NCBI GenBank assembly: GCA_005786805.1
Contig: SYCV01000106.1
Span: forward strand, 1-46,735
From: Planctomycetia bacterium
GTDB lineage: Bacteria > Planctomycetota > Planctomycetia > Gemmatales > Gemmataceae
DNA length: 46,735 bases
Direction of reading: 5' to 3'
The translations under genes and the position numbers were made by a program. Shown piece by piece: positions 25,223 to 33,648 of this stretch (position 1 is its first letter; each line of letters opens with the position of its first letter). The notes beneath the pieces were generated by a model, which was given only the letters and a program-made list of their open reading frames with translations, was not told the DNA's origin and ran no database searches.

Positions 25223-26947
25223 ATGGCAAATGAAAAAGAGACAGTTGCGGAAGAAACTCCTTCAAGCGGCCGATCTGCCGTTGAGGTAATCAAGGAAAAC
25301 AGCAGGTCCTTGCGAGGCACCTTGAGCCTCGAATTGGCCGGTCCGGATGATCACTTTTCTGATGATTCCAAGCAATTGTTAAAGTTTCACGGTTCCTACC
25401 AGCAGGAAGACCGGGACGCTCGAAAAAACCGAAGGTCCGAGGGCCTAGGAAAACACTATATGTTCATGGTGCGGGGCAGAATTCCGGGTGGGAAGTTGAC
25501 TGCGGGCCAATATCTGGCGCTAGACCGGTTGGCTGAATCCCACGCCAATGGCACCATCCGGTTGACCAGCAGGCAAAGCATCCAGTTTCATGGAATCTTG
25601 AAAAACAACCTCAAGGGCGTGATTGCTGGGATCAATGAATGCATGCTTTCCACATTGTCGGCTTGTGGCGATGTGAATCGTAATGTGATGGCATGCCCTG
25701 CGCCCATGAAAAATGACAAGGTTCATCAATCTCTTCAGGATGATGCCAACGCTATCGCAATGCACCTTGCTCCAAAATCCACGGCTTATCATGAGATTTG
25801 GCTGAATGGGAAACCTTTGAATGAGCAGGTCAAGGAAGAATTTGAACCCATCTACGGCAAAGTTTACCTGCCCAGGAAATTCAAGACCGGCCTGACAGCA
25901 CCCCAAGATAATTGCATTGATGTTTTCAGTCAGGACCTCGGTTTTGTCGCTGACATCAAAAATGGTGAGATAGTGGGTTATGATGTGCTCGTTGGTGGTG
26001 GCATGGGCATGACCCATGGAAAAGCCACGACTTTCCCCCATTTATCCAAGGCCATTTGTTATGTGTCTCGGGAAGATTTGCTCATGGGTGCGGAAGCGGT
26101 GATAACCCTCTACCGAGATCATGGTAATCGCGCCGATCGCAAGCGAGCAAGGATCAAGTACCTGGTCGCCGACTGGGGCGTGGACAAGTTTCGTGAAGTT
26201 CTCAAAGGTTATCTTCGCAAGCCATTGGTGTTGCCGAAAAACATAAAGATCACAGGTTATGAAACCCATCTGGGTTGGAATGCCCAGGGCGATGGGAAGT
26301 TTTTTTATGGTATCAGTGTTGAAAGCGGACGCATCAAGGATGAGGGCGATTTCAAGCTTCGTACCGCCTTGCGAAAGATTGTTGAAAAATTTGACACCGA
26401 AGTCAGGCTCACCGCAATCCAGGATATTCTTATTTGTGATCTTCCTGAAAGCGCGAGAGCTGAGATCGAAGCGATTTTGTCCAGCCATGGGGTCGCGAAA
26501 CCCCAGGATATTTCGAATGTCCAGAAATACAGCCTCGCATGCCCCGCGATTCCAACCTGCGGACTTGCGATTTCAGAATCTGAAAGAGCCTTGCCCGGGG
26601 TGATCGACGAGATGGAAAAAGTCCTGAAGGAACTGGGTTTGGCTGATGAGGTAATCAATGTCCGGATGACGGGCTGCCCCAATGGATGTGTGCGCCCCTA
26701 CCAAAGTGAAATCGGCTTTGTCGGGAGAAGCGGTGAGAAATACATGGTTTTTGTCGGTGGTCATGTCAATGGCACCAGGCTTAATTTCATGTTGAAAGAC
26801 CTGGTTCTCAAGTCTGACATCGTTCCTTTGTTTCGCCCATTGTTTGTTGATTTCAAGGCGAAAAAGAATTCCGGTGAGACTTTTGGAGATTACTGCAATC
26901 GGTTGGGCAAGGATTATCTGCTAACCCTTCTCCCCTCAAAGGCATAA
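25223..26947 (+). CDS. cysI: Assimilatory sulfite reductase, siroheme hemoprotein subunit
   Basis: The 574-residue protein reduces sulfite to sulfide with six electrons in cysteine biosynthesis. The siroheme-[4Fe-4S] ligands are C440, C446, C485 and C489, in ACPAIPTCGLA and TGCPNGC. The N-terminal half carries the first ferredoxin-like repeat with LTSRQSIQFHGI, which binds siroheme carboxylates, and NVMACPAP. Length matches bacterial CysI and ferredoxin-dependent enzymes. There is no CysJ flavoprotein in the window, so the electron donor (NADPH via CysJ, or ferredoxin) is unresolved. purD follows after 20 bases on the same strand and may be co-transcribed. Confidence 0.93.
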   Translation: MANEKETVAEETPSSGRSAVEVIKENSRSLRGTLSLELAGPDDHFSDDSKQLLKFHGSYQQEDRDARKNRRSEGLGKHYMFMVRGRIPGGKLTAGQYLALDRLAESHANGTIRLTSRQSIQFHGILKNNLKGVIAGINECMLSTLSACGDVNRNVMACPAPMKNDKVHQSLQDDANAIAMHLAPKSTAYHEIWLNGKPLNEQVKEEFEPIYGKVYLPRKFKTGLTAPQDNCIDVFSQDLGFVADIKNGEIVGYDVLVGGGMGMTHGKATTFPHLSKAICYVSREDLLMGAEAVITLYRDHGNRADRKRARIKYLVADWGVDKFREVLKGYLRKPLVLPKNIKITGYETHLGWNAQGDGKFFYGISVESGRIKDEGDFKLRTALRKIVEKFDTEVRLTAIQDILICDLPESARAEIEAILSSHGVAKPQDISNVQKYSLACPAIPTCGLAISESERALPGVIDEMEKVLKELGLADEVINVRMTGCPNGCVRPYQSEIGFVGRSGEKYMVFVGGHVNGTRLNFMLKDLVLKSDIVPLFRPLFVDFKAKKNSGETFGDYCNRLGKDYLLTLLPSKA

Positions 26948-26967
26948 CTAAGAACGCGAGAACCGCA

Positions 26968-28302
26968 ATGAAAGTTTTAGTAATAGGCAAAGGCGGTCGA
27001 GAACATGCCTTGGCCTGGAAGTTGTCGCTTTCACCACGCGCAAAGGCGGTTTTTTGTGCCCCGGGTAACCCAGGAACCGCCTCCATTGGCACGAATGTTC
27101 CCATCGCATCGGATGATATCAAAGGGTTGGTTGAATTCGCAAAGGCTGAGAATATAGGGCTCACAGTGGTGGGCCCCGAGGATTCCCTGGCCCTTGGGGT
27201 TGTGGATGCTTTCAAAAAAGAGGGTCTTCGCATCTTCGGCCCCTCCAAGATGGCGGCGAGGTTGGAATCCAGCAAGGCCTTTGCCAAGGCTGTGATGCAT
27301 GATGCGAATGTGCCCACCGCCGACTTCAAGATTTGCGATCATCCAGACCAGGCGAAAACTTGGATTGCAACCAGGAGATATCCGCTTGTGGTCAAGGCCG
27401 ATGGCTTGGCTGCCGGTAAAGGCGTGATTGTCTGCTCCACCCAGGAGGAGGCCCTCAAGGCGGTTGAGCGTATCATGGTGAAAGAGGAGTTCGGTAGAGC
27501 GGCGGGCCGCCAGGTCGTGCTTGAAAAACGAATGGCCGGCCAGGAATTAAGCTTGCTATCTATTGTTTCAGGTAGAACCATCATCCCGCTGGAACCCTGC
27601 CAGGATCACAAGGCGATTTTTGATAACGACCTCGGTCCCAACACGGGAGGTATGGGTGCATATTGTCCCGCTCCTCTTGGAACCAAGGAGATACTTGACC
27701 AGATCGATACCGAGGTGCTAGTGCCCACGGTTCATGCGATGAAACGCAGAAGAATGCCATTTCATGGGATTCTTTATGCCGGGATAATGGTTACTTCACA
27801 GGGGCCGCGAGTTTTGGAATTTAATTGCAGGATGGGTGACCCTGAAACCCAGCCCTTGATGATGCGTTTAAAGACAGACCTGCTGGACTTGCTGGACGCC
27901 GCGGTGGACAATCGACTGGATGAATTTGAGGGGAAGATAGATTGGGACCCAAGACCTGCCGTCTGTGTGATACTGGCAGCCAAGGGTTATCCAGGCACCA
28001 TAGAAAAGAACAGTCCTATCACAGGCCTGCATGAAGCGTCCAAGTTGAAGGATGTTCAGGTTTTTCATGCCGGAACCCGGTTTGATTCCAGGAATATTGT
28101 CACGGATGGTGGCAGAGTCTTGGGAGTCACAGCGCTGGGTGATGATATGGTCGCTGCAAGGGCAAAGGCTTATGAGGCCGTGAACCTGATCAAGTTCAAT
28201 GGAATGCAATACAGGACTGATATTGGTTTGAAAGCGCTTTCACCTCTTCCTTTCCCCACCAAAGATTCAAGCATTGATGAGGATGTTGATCTGAAGATGT
28301 AG
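26968..28302 (+). CDS. purD: Phosphoribosylamine--glycine ligase
   Basis: The 444-residue ATP-grasp enzyme joins glycine to phosphoribosylamine in the second step of purine synthesis. The N-terminal domain has VLVIGKGGREHALAWKL and CAPGNPGTA. The ATP-grasp part has PLVVKADGLAAGKGVIVC, DHKAIFDNDLGPNTGGMGAYCP and EFNCRMGDPETQ. The family's usual length is about 420-430, and this copy has a slightly longer tail. It lies 20 bases after cysI on the same strand and is convergent with the phosphodiesterase gene at 28336. Confidence 0.96.
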   Translation: MKVLVIGKGGREHALAWKLSLSPRAKAVFCAPGNPGTASIGTNVPIASDDIKGLVEFAKAENIGLTVVGPEDSLALGVVDAFKKEGLRIFGPSKMAARLESSKAFAKAVMHDANVPTADFKICDHPDQAKTWIATRRYPLVVKADGLAAGKGVIVCSTQEEALKAVERIMVKEEFGRAAGRQVVLEKRMAGQELSLLSIVSGRTIIPLEPCQDHKAIFDNDLGPNTGGMGAYCPAPLGTKEILDQIDTEVLVPTVHAMKRRRMPFHGILYAGIMVTSQGPRVLEFNCRMGDPETQPLMMRLKTDLLDLLDAAVDNRLDEFEGKIDWDPRPAVCVILAAKGYPGTIEKNSPITGLHEASKLKDVQVFHAGTRFDSRNIVTDGGRVLGVTALGDDMVAARAKAYEAVNLIKFNGMQYRTDIGLKALSPLPFPTKDSSIDEDVDLKM

Positions 28303-28335
28303 TTTGATGGTTCTGTAATTTCAGCATCAAAGAAT

Positions 28336-29727
28336 TTATGCGAATCCCAAAGCCTCCATTAACAGGGGATGAACCTGAGTCATTGCCAATTTACCCGGCA
28401 GTGGCGCGGGGCCATTTCCCACTAAAAGTGCGCAATCCTCATCATTGGTGGAAACAAGTCCATGACTCCCCCTCACGATGGAGTGATCCAGTGGGATCAC
28501 ATCCATCAATGTTCGGAACCCAAGTTTTTTACCCAGAAGTTTTCTGATGACTTTAAGTTTGGGGAAAAGTAGGCGGGGGTCGAAGAACAATTCGCAGGGA
28601 TCGTATCCCGGTTTTCGATGGATATCGACGGTTCGGGCGAAATCTGGTGCCCTTTTCTCATCCAGCCAGTAATTGTACGCGAACCATTTGCTCGAGTCGG
28701 AAAGTGCCACTAGCTCACCTGAGCGAGGATGTGCCAGTCCCATGTTTTTCTTTTCCTCCCCGCACAGGATCATTTTGATATCCGGGTCTTGGCAGAGTAT
28801 ATCCTTGACTTTTGGTATGTCATCAGCGTTTCGCACATAAATGTGGGCCAATTGGTGGTCGCAAACAGCAAAGGCCCTGCTTTCAAAGAAGTCGATCGTT
28901 TCGCCAAAGGGGCCATTCCTACAGGTAAGAAGACCGTTTTTCCTAAGAAGTTTGTTGGGTTCGATCGCACCATTGACATCGCAATGTCCATATTCACTCA
29001 CAACCCAAACCCTGGCCCCTTTGGACTTGGCGGCTTCCAAAATTGGTTCGCAAGCTTGGTCCAGTTCGGCTGTCAGTTTTTCCATGTTGGAGCCTGAAGG
29101 CCCAAACCTTTGCGGGTCATAATCGAGATGAGGGAGGTAGGCCAAGGTTAGGTCCGGGTTTTCCTTTGATATCACTTCGGCAGTGGCCAAGGCGATCCAC
29201 TGGGTGCTGGGTAATCCCGCCATTGGACCCCAGAAAGAAGGAAAGGGGAAAGCTCCCAGTTTTTTTTCCAGATGGGTTGTTAAATCAGTGGAAGAGCCAG
29301 TTATTCCGAACGCCTTATTGCCATCAGCCCCGTAGTAAGGTTTTGGGGTCACGCTGATATCAACATCCGCCCCTTGGTTGAACCACCAGAACATTTTCGC
29401 GCATTTAAAGTTCCTACCCTGGGCTTTTGCGAGGTTTTTAGCGGTTTTGTAGATTGGTTCCGCTTGGATGAGTTGGTTGGATTGCTGCCAGAATCTTACT
29501 TCGCCCGTATCTCTGAAAAACCAGCCATTTCCAACAATTCCATGGACAGAGGGGTCTTTTCCGGTAAGGATAGTCGCCTGGCAGGTTGTGGTCACGGCGG
29601 GAAGAGATTCTTTCAAGGGGCGAAACCAGCCATTGGATGCGATTTGTCGCAGTTTTGGCGCGTATTTGAGAAGTCTGGGGGTAAGACCTACAGCATTGAT
29701 CAAGACGAGTGGTTGAAGGGTTTTCAT
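28336..29727 (-). CDS. Alkaline phosphatase family protein, type I phosphodiesterase/nucleotide pyrophosphatase
   Basis: The 463-residue enzyme has the metal- and nucleophile-bearing segment PAVTTTCQATILTGKDPSVHGIVGNGW, where a threonine of TTTCQA is the likely nucleophile. It also has PHLDYDPQRFGP and VVSEYGHCDV with a late HQLAH. These supply the two zinc sites of the NPP/phosphonoacetate-hydrolase superfamily. No signal peptide is seen, so it should act in the cytosol on a phosphodiester, pyrophosphate or phosphonate; the substrate is not determined. It is divergent from metK over about 100 bases. Confidence 0.87.
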   Translation of the reverse strand: MKTLQPLVLINAVGLTPRLLKYAPKLRQIASNGWFRPLKESLPAVTTTCQATILTGKDPSVHGIVGNGWFFRDTGEVRFWQQSNQLIQAEPIYKTAKNLAKAQGRNFKCAKMFWWFNQGADVDISVTPKPYYGADGNKAFGITGSSTDLTTHLEKKLGAFPFPSFWGPMAGLPSTQWIALATAEVISKENPDLTLAYLPHLDYDPQRFGPSGSNMEKLTAELDQACEPILEAAKSKGARVWVVSEYGHCDVNGAIEPNKLLRKNGLLTCRNGPFGETIDFFESRAFAVCDHQLAHIYVRNADDIPKVKDILCQDPDIKMILCGEEKKNMGLAHPRSGELVALSDSSKWFAYNYWLDEKRAPDFARTVDIHRKPGYDPCELFFDPRLLFPKLKVIRKLLGKKLGFRTLMDVIPLDHSIVRGSHGLVSTNDEDCALLVGNGPAPLPGKLAMTQVHPLLMEALGFA

Positions 29728-29831
29728 AATTACCTTTTTTCTGCAACTCTGATATTGGTTTTATACCCAATCTTTTCTTATAATCTCGACACCGTGACGG
29801 AATATGATTGTTTAACAAAACGAGGAAGATT

Positions 29832-31091
29832 GTGAACCAGAATTATCTTTTTACCAGTGAATCCGTTTCCATGGGGCATCCTGACAAGGTTGCCGACCAG
29901 ATTAGTGATACCATATTGGACTTCTGCTTGCACCATGATCCCAAAAGCAGGGTGGCATGCGAAACCCTGGTGACAACGGATTATGTTTGTGTCGCAGGGG
30001 AAATCACCACCACCGCCCCTCTTACCCGGACCGTTGTTGACAAGCTTGTAAGGGGAATAATCCGGGAAATCGGCTATGTTGATCCAACCATCGGCTTTGC
30101 CGCGGACACCTGCCAGATTGAATGCAAGTTGCACTCCCAATCCCCTGATATTTCTGTTGGCGTGGATGGAGGCGGTGCAGGCGACCAAGGGATGATGTTT
30201 GGTTTTGCCTGTGAAGAAACCAAGTCCCTTATGCCCCTGCCTATTTACCTGGCGCACAGATTGGTTGAAAACCATGCCAAGTTGAGGGAGAACGGCAAGC
30301 TTAAGTTTGTCCGACCTGATGCGAAGAGTCAGGTCACCATTGAATACAAGCCTGATGGCACTCCAAATCGCATTCATACTGTTGTGCTTTCTACCCAGCA
30401 TGATGACAGTGTTGTTGAGATTAAAAAGAAGAAGAAAGTATTTTCCGACAAGGCGCGGGAGGAAATCCTCAATACCTTGATCATTCCAACCTTGAAGGCC
30501 GAACGCCCTGACCTGGTTGATGGGAAAAGCAAGTTTCATTTTGTTCCCGTTGGTGAATCAGGGAAGAAATACCCCAATGATGTTATTTTGGTGCATATCA
30601 ACCCTACAGGTATTTTCCTTGAAGGTGGGCCTCATGGAGACTGCGGACTTACCGGAAGGAAGATCATAGTGGATACCTACGGTGGGCGTGGTCGTCACGG
30701 CGGCGGAGCATTCAGCGGCAAAGATCCCACCAAGGTTGATCGTTCCGCGGCTTACATGTGCCGTTATATTGCCAAAAATGTTGTCAAAGCCGGGCTCGCC
30801 AGCCAGTGTGAAGTTCAGCTTTCCTATGCGATTGGCTACCCTGATCCCATCAACATATGGGTAAGCACCTTTGGTACTGCAAAGCATGGTTTGACTGATG
30901 ATAAAATCGCCGGCCTCATCAGCAAAACATTCCACCTCACTCCAAAGGGTATTATTGAAACGCTGAATTTGCGCAGGCCCATTTACAAGGAAACAGCTCG
31001 AAACGGCCATTTCGGGCGTGAGCTTTCCAACTTCACTTGGGAAAAAACCGACAAGGCTGCAGCTTTGCGCTCCGCGGCAGGGTTGAAGTAA
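29832..31091 (+). CDS. metK: Methionine adenosyltransferase (S-adenosylmethionine synthetase)
   Basis: I start at GTG 29832, five bases after CGAGGAAG, giving 419 residues; the TTG at 29808 is poorer. The enzyme makes S-adenosylmethionine from methionine and ATP. It keeps [18 protein letters not shown] at the start, [15 protein letters not shown] for methionine and ATP, and [20 protein letters not shown] near the end. It carries a lysine-rich insertion ([14 protein letters not shown]) and is longer than the E. coli enzyme (384), as in several planctomycetes. No SAM riboswitch precedes it. A strong hairpin follows the stop. Confidence 0.97.
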   Translation: MNQNYLFTSESVSMGHPDKVADQISDTILDFCLHHDPKSRVACETLVTTDYVCVAGEITTTAPLTRTVVDKLVRGIIREIGYVDPTIGFAADTCQIECKLHSQSPDISVGVDGGGAGDQGMMFGFACEETKSLMPLPIYLAHRLVENHAKLRENGKLKFVRPDAKSQVTIEYKPDGTPNRIHTVVLSTQHDDSVVEIKKKKKVFSDKAREEILNTLIIPTLKAERPDLVDGKSKFHFVPVGESGKKYPNDVILVHINPTGIFLEGGPHGDCGLTGRKIIVDTYGGRGRHGGGAFSGKDPTKVDRSAAYMCRYIAKNVVKAGLASQCEVQLSYAIGYPDPINIWVSTFGTAKHGLTDDKIAGLISKTFHLTPKGIIETLNLRRPIYKETARNGHFGRELSNFTWEKTDKAAALRSAAGLK

Positions 31092-31106
31092 ATCAAGTTT
31101 GACAAA

Positions 31107-31754
31107 CTAAAGCAAAGGCCTGCGTTGAAGGTTTGAATCCTTTGAAGCGGGCCTTTTTTCTTTTTTTGCCCCACAAGTTCCGCAACCACCACTTTCACAA
31201 GACCCACAACCACCCGGCTTGGAATTGCAATTGGTCGATCCACAGGTTTCTCCGCAATTATTCGCGGAGTCCTCTTTAATTGTTTGGTTTTGACTTAAAT
31301 TTTCAACATATATGTGAAGTTTAAAATTGTCGGATAGACTTGAAATCAATTCCCCAAGGTCTTTTGTGGCTGGGTTGGTTGCAAGATGAATTACAGCATG
31401 TTTTTCATCAAGTAAAACCTCGGCATCCATGACCGATACATCCATCCCTGATGCGATGCAATACTCATTGGCGGCATTGATTAATTGAGTGGCTTTCAAT
31501 TGGATTTCATGGGGCCTGTGATCATCTGGGGAGAGGAGATCAAAAATTTTACCTACTGTGGAATTGGGGAGAAAGGTTGCGATGTTGGTGGTTGAGGGGG
31601 AAATGACTTCACCGATTTCCCGTCCCCTATGGGATTCAATTATTACAAGGTCACCCCTGGAAAGCTCGAGTGGTTTCTGGGAGCGAAACCTGCCGAAACC
31701 ACCCGTTTTTCCATAGCGGACCAAGTATTCCATTCGGGGACTTTCCATGTTCAC
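31107..31754 (-). CDS. PSP1-domain (RicT/YaaT-like) protein with cysteine-rich tail
   Basis: The 215-residue protein has the short PSP1 architecture: YLVRYGKTGGFGRFRS, then LSRGDLVIIESHRGREIGEV, then the C-terminal PSP1 region (about 85-155). RicT/YaaT of Bacillus belongs to this family and acts with partners in an Fe-S-carrying complex that affects RNA processing. Here the tail (167-194) packs seven cysteines (C167, 171, 176, 183, 186, 191, 194) in CxxxC, CxxC and CxxC spacings with many glycines, a likely metal or Fe-S site. The GTG start overlaps the stop of the upstream TPR-YggX gene by four bases (GTGA), so the two are translationally coupled. Confidence 0.82.
   Translation of the reverse strand: MNMESPRMEYLVRYGKTGGFGRFRSQKPLELSRGDLVIIESHRGREIGEVISPSTTNIATFLPNSTVGKIFDLLSPDDHRPHEIQLKATQLINAANEYCIASGMDVSVMDAEVLLDEKHAVIHLATNPATKDLGELISSLSDNFKLHIYVENLSQNQTIKEDSANNCGETCGSTNCNSKPGGCGSCESGGCGTCGAKKEKRPASKDSNLQRRPLL
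31114..31159 (+). terminator. Intrinsic terminator of metK inside the convergent gene's 3' end
   Basis: AAAGGCCTGC pairs with GCGGGCCTTT (one wobble), with seven more inner pairs (two G-U), a seven-base loop and a six-T run. It lies inside the last codons of the convergent PSP1 gene, whose tail must therefore encode it. Confidence 0.85.
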
Positions 31755-32380
31755 ACCTGTGGAAGTCCCAGAAATTCATGCATGTACTTGTCGTATTCGG
31801 ATTGTCCCCGCTCGGAACTGAGGTCAAGCCTGAGTTCATTGATAACCTTGATGCTGTAATTGCGAACCCAATCCGTCCAGCAGTCCGCGCAGATTGATTC
31901 GAAAATACGCTTTCCAAGATCATCGTTAAGGGGTGGAGCGGGTAGTTTTCTCGCTCTTGATCCAACCATGCAACCCGGCCTGGTGCATTGCATGTTTCCC
32001 GGGCCGGCCGAGGCGCCTCCCGTCACGGGGGGAGCTTGTTTTTTTGATTCAGGGACAGGTTCTCCCAGTTCCTTGAGCATCCTTGCCATCTCGTCACGGG
32101 GCATATTGTCGCCCCGTTCATCAGCAATTGTAAATCCTTTTTGAAGTGTGGTTATAGCGTCAGTTTTTTTATCAAGGGCCAGCAGGGAGGTTCCAAGAAG
32201 TTGAAATACTTTTGAAAATTGCGGGCTTAGTTCAAGAGTTCTGTTGAATGATGCGGCGGCTTTATCGAATTGTTTGTTTTCCATGTAGAGTTGGCCAAGC
32301 CGATAATGGCCTAGTTCGTTGTCGGGATCATCGTTGGCCATCTTTTGGAATTGCGCAATCCGGTTTTCTAAATCAGACAT
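31751..32380 (-). CDS. TPR protein fused to a YggX-like (Fe(II)-trafficking) domain
   Basis: The ATG at 32380 follows AGGAG; an in-frame start at 32473 gives an implausible 31-residue extension. The 209-residue protein has two or three tetratricopeptide repeats (residues about 5-105: GHYRLGQLYMENKQFDKAAASFNRTLELSPQ), a proline/glycine linker, and from about 130 a region matching YggX: LGKRIFESI, W-x-x-W, INELRLDL and HEFL in order. YggX protects Fe-S clusters and handles Fe(II). This copy has four cysteines, C132/C137 (CTRPGC) and C164/C167 (CADC), suggesting a bound metal. It couples to the PSP1-Cys gene and follows an exported-protein gene by 96 bases. Confidence 0.8.
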   Translation of the reverse strand: MSDLENRIAQFQKMANDDPDNELGHYRLGQLYMENKQFDKAAASFNRTLELSPQFSKVFQLLGTSLLALDKKTDAITTLQKGFTIADERGDNMPRDEMARMLKELGEPVPESKKQAPPVTGGASAGPGNMQCTRPGCMVGSRARKLPAPPLNDDLGKRIFESICADCWTDWVRNYSIKVINELRLDLSSERGQSEYDKYMHEFLGLPQV

Positions 32381-32476
32381 TATGAAAAACTCCTGGGTCT
32401 TTAATTGATGAAAATCAAGGGAAGGTCTGTCGACCCACCCTTTGATATTGTAAAGAACTATGAGTAAACGCAAAAA

Positions 32477-33286
32477 CTATTTGGGCTCAAGCACAAGAAA
32501 AGGTGTTTCCTGCTTGATGGTAGTTTTGGTCCTGGTCAGGTTGTCGGTTACCGAGGCCTCGATTCTGAACCTGCCCGGCCTGTTTGGCCTGATTGGAATT
32601 GAGACTGGGAAAATGTCCTTGAATTCCTCGGGTAGATCCTTGGCTTCCCCGGTGAATGGCTTGGACAAAGTTGGAATCCCGGCTTCATCGAGGATCCGCA
32701 CGGAAAAGGAAACATTTGGTTTTCTGGTTTGTGGATCGGTTGCAAATCCGGTCACACAAAATCTCAGGATAAACTCCTGGCCTGGCACCCCGACAGGAGG
32801 GGCGGGTAAATTATTCTCATAGGTCATATGCCATAAGACAAAACCCAGTGATTTTGGCAAAACCTCGAAAGATTGCGTCAGCAGGTTGGTTCTTTTATCG
32901 GTAAGATCCGTGAGGGTGAGCTTGTAAGTGTAGGTTCCCGCGGGCATTTCCAAGTTTATTGGGACTGCGGCGTATGCCGGCAATCTCGCTCCGCCCAGGG
33001 GATTAAAAGCTGCGGTTTCCTTGGGTGAGGTCTTTATGATGCTTTTGCCATCCTTGTCAAAAAGTTCACCTGCAAGACTGTAAAACGCCTGGCCGATAGC
33101 ATCCACCTTTAAGCCGTTGATATCAAATGCCAAAATGAAATTGTCGCCCGGATGATATTTCTTTGAGTCGGGCCTGTTGGCTCCGTAGATTCCCATTGGT
33201 GCGCGAATATTCAAGAACTCCAGTGGAGGAGTTGCCACCTGTTGACCGACTGTCATTAACGCCATGAATGCGAAAGTCTGCCACAT
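32477..33286 (-). CDS. Exported beta-sandwich-like protein of unknown function
   Basis: I start at ATG 33286 after GAGG (269 residues), which leaves a signal peptide MWQTFAFMALMTVGQQVA. The mature protein is strand-rich with two similar units: an N-terminal one with YHPGDNFILAFDINGL and AGTYTYKLTLTD, and a C-terminal one with GVPGQEFILRFCVTGF and PGRFRIEASVTDN. Both have the P-G-x-x-F-I-L-x-F and P-G-x-Y/F-x strand pattern, so they look like an internal duplication of an immunoglobulin-like sandwich. No catalytic residues are seen. It may be the first gene of a set with TPR-YggX and PSP1 downstream. Confidence 0.72.
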   Translation of the reverse strand: MWQTFAFMALMTVGQQVATPPLEFLNIRAPMGIYGANRPDSKKYHPGDNFILAFDINGLKVDAIGQAFYSLAGELFDKDGKSIIKTSPKETAAFNPLGGARLPAYAAVPINLEMPAGTYTYKLTLTDLTDKRTNLLTQSFEVLPKSLGFVLWHMTYENNLPAPPVGVPGQEFILRFCVTGFATDPQTRKPNVSFSVRILDEAGIPTLSKPFTGEAKDLPEEFKDIFPVSIPIRPNRPGRFRIEASVTDNLTRTKTTIKQETPFLVLEPK

Positions 33287-33406
33287 GCCTGTAACCTCTT
33301 GTCCTTTAAAATAAATTACACACATATTGTGTTCTGTTGGGTTGAAATATAGCTAGATCAGTTTTGATTTTCAAATCGTCAAAATGTAAAAATATTCCAA
33401 CATAAC

Positions 33407-33439
33407 TTGTCAAACCCCATATCCGGGTGTTATTAATAC
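33407..33439 (+). promoter_or_regulatory. Candidate promoter of the structured RNA
   Basis: A TTGTCA -35-like hexamer (33407-33412) and TATTAA (33431-33436) are 18 bases apart, just before the structured region that starts near 33444. The match to a sigma-70 pattern is modest. Confidence 0.35.
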
Positions 33440-33575
33440 ATATGTGTGCGGGTGGGACTAATCCATCGGCATACTCGGATCGCACTAGCGTGGTGTGATT
33501 TACAGAAGTCCTGAGTCAGGGCAACTGGGTTTAGCCCGGACAAAGGAATGTTCTAGCGAAAGGGAGGTGTTCAGA

Positions 33576-33608
33576 ATGTGTAAAAAGATCCAGGTAAGGC
33601 TGCTTTAA
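33576..33608 (+). CDS. Ten-residue mini-ORF in the structured RNA
   Basis: ATG at 33576 encodes MCKKIQVRLL and stops at TAA 33606-33608. A near-perfect ribosome site, AGGGAGGTG, lies six bases upstream, which is better than most real genes in this window. The last codons overlap the left arm of the next hairpin (GCTGCTT, 33599-33605), so a translating ribosome would open it, as in attenuator leaders. Whether the peptide itself matters is unknown. Confidence 0.35.
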   Translation: MCKKIQVRLL

Positions 33609-33648
33609 GGCGGCTGACGGGCTGCCCGTCAAAGCAGCTACGATAGAT

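Noticed and set aside
29728-29831. Possible SAM riboswitch before metK
   Set aside because: The 104 bases hold no paired-element pattern of a SAM aptamer, and no terminator-like stem precedes the start codon.
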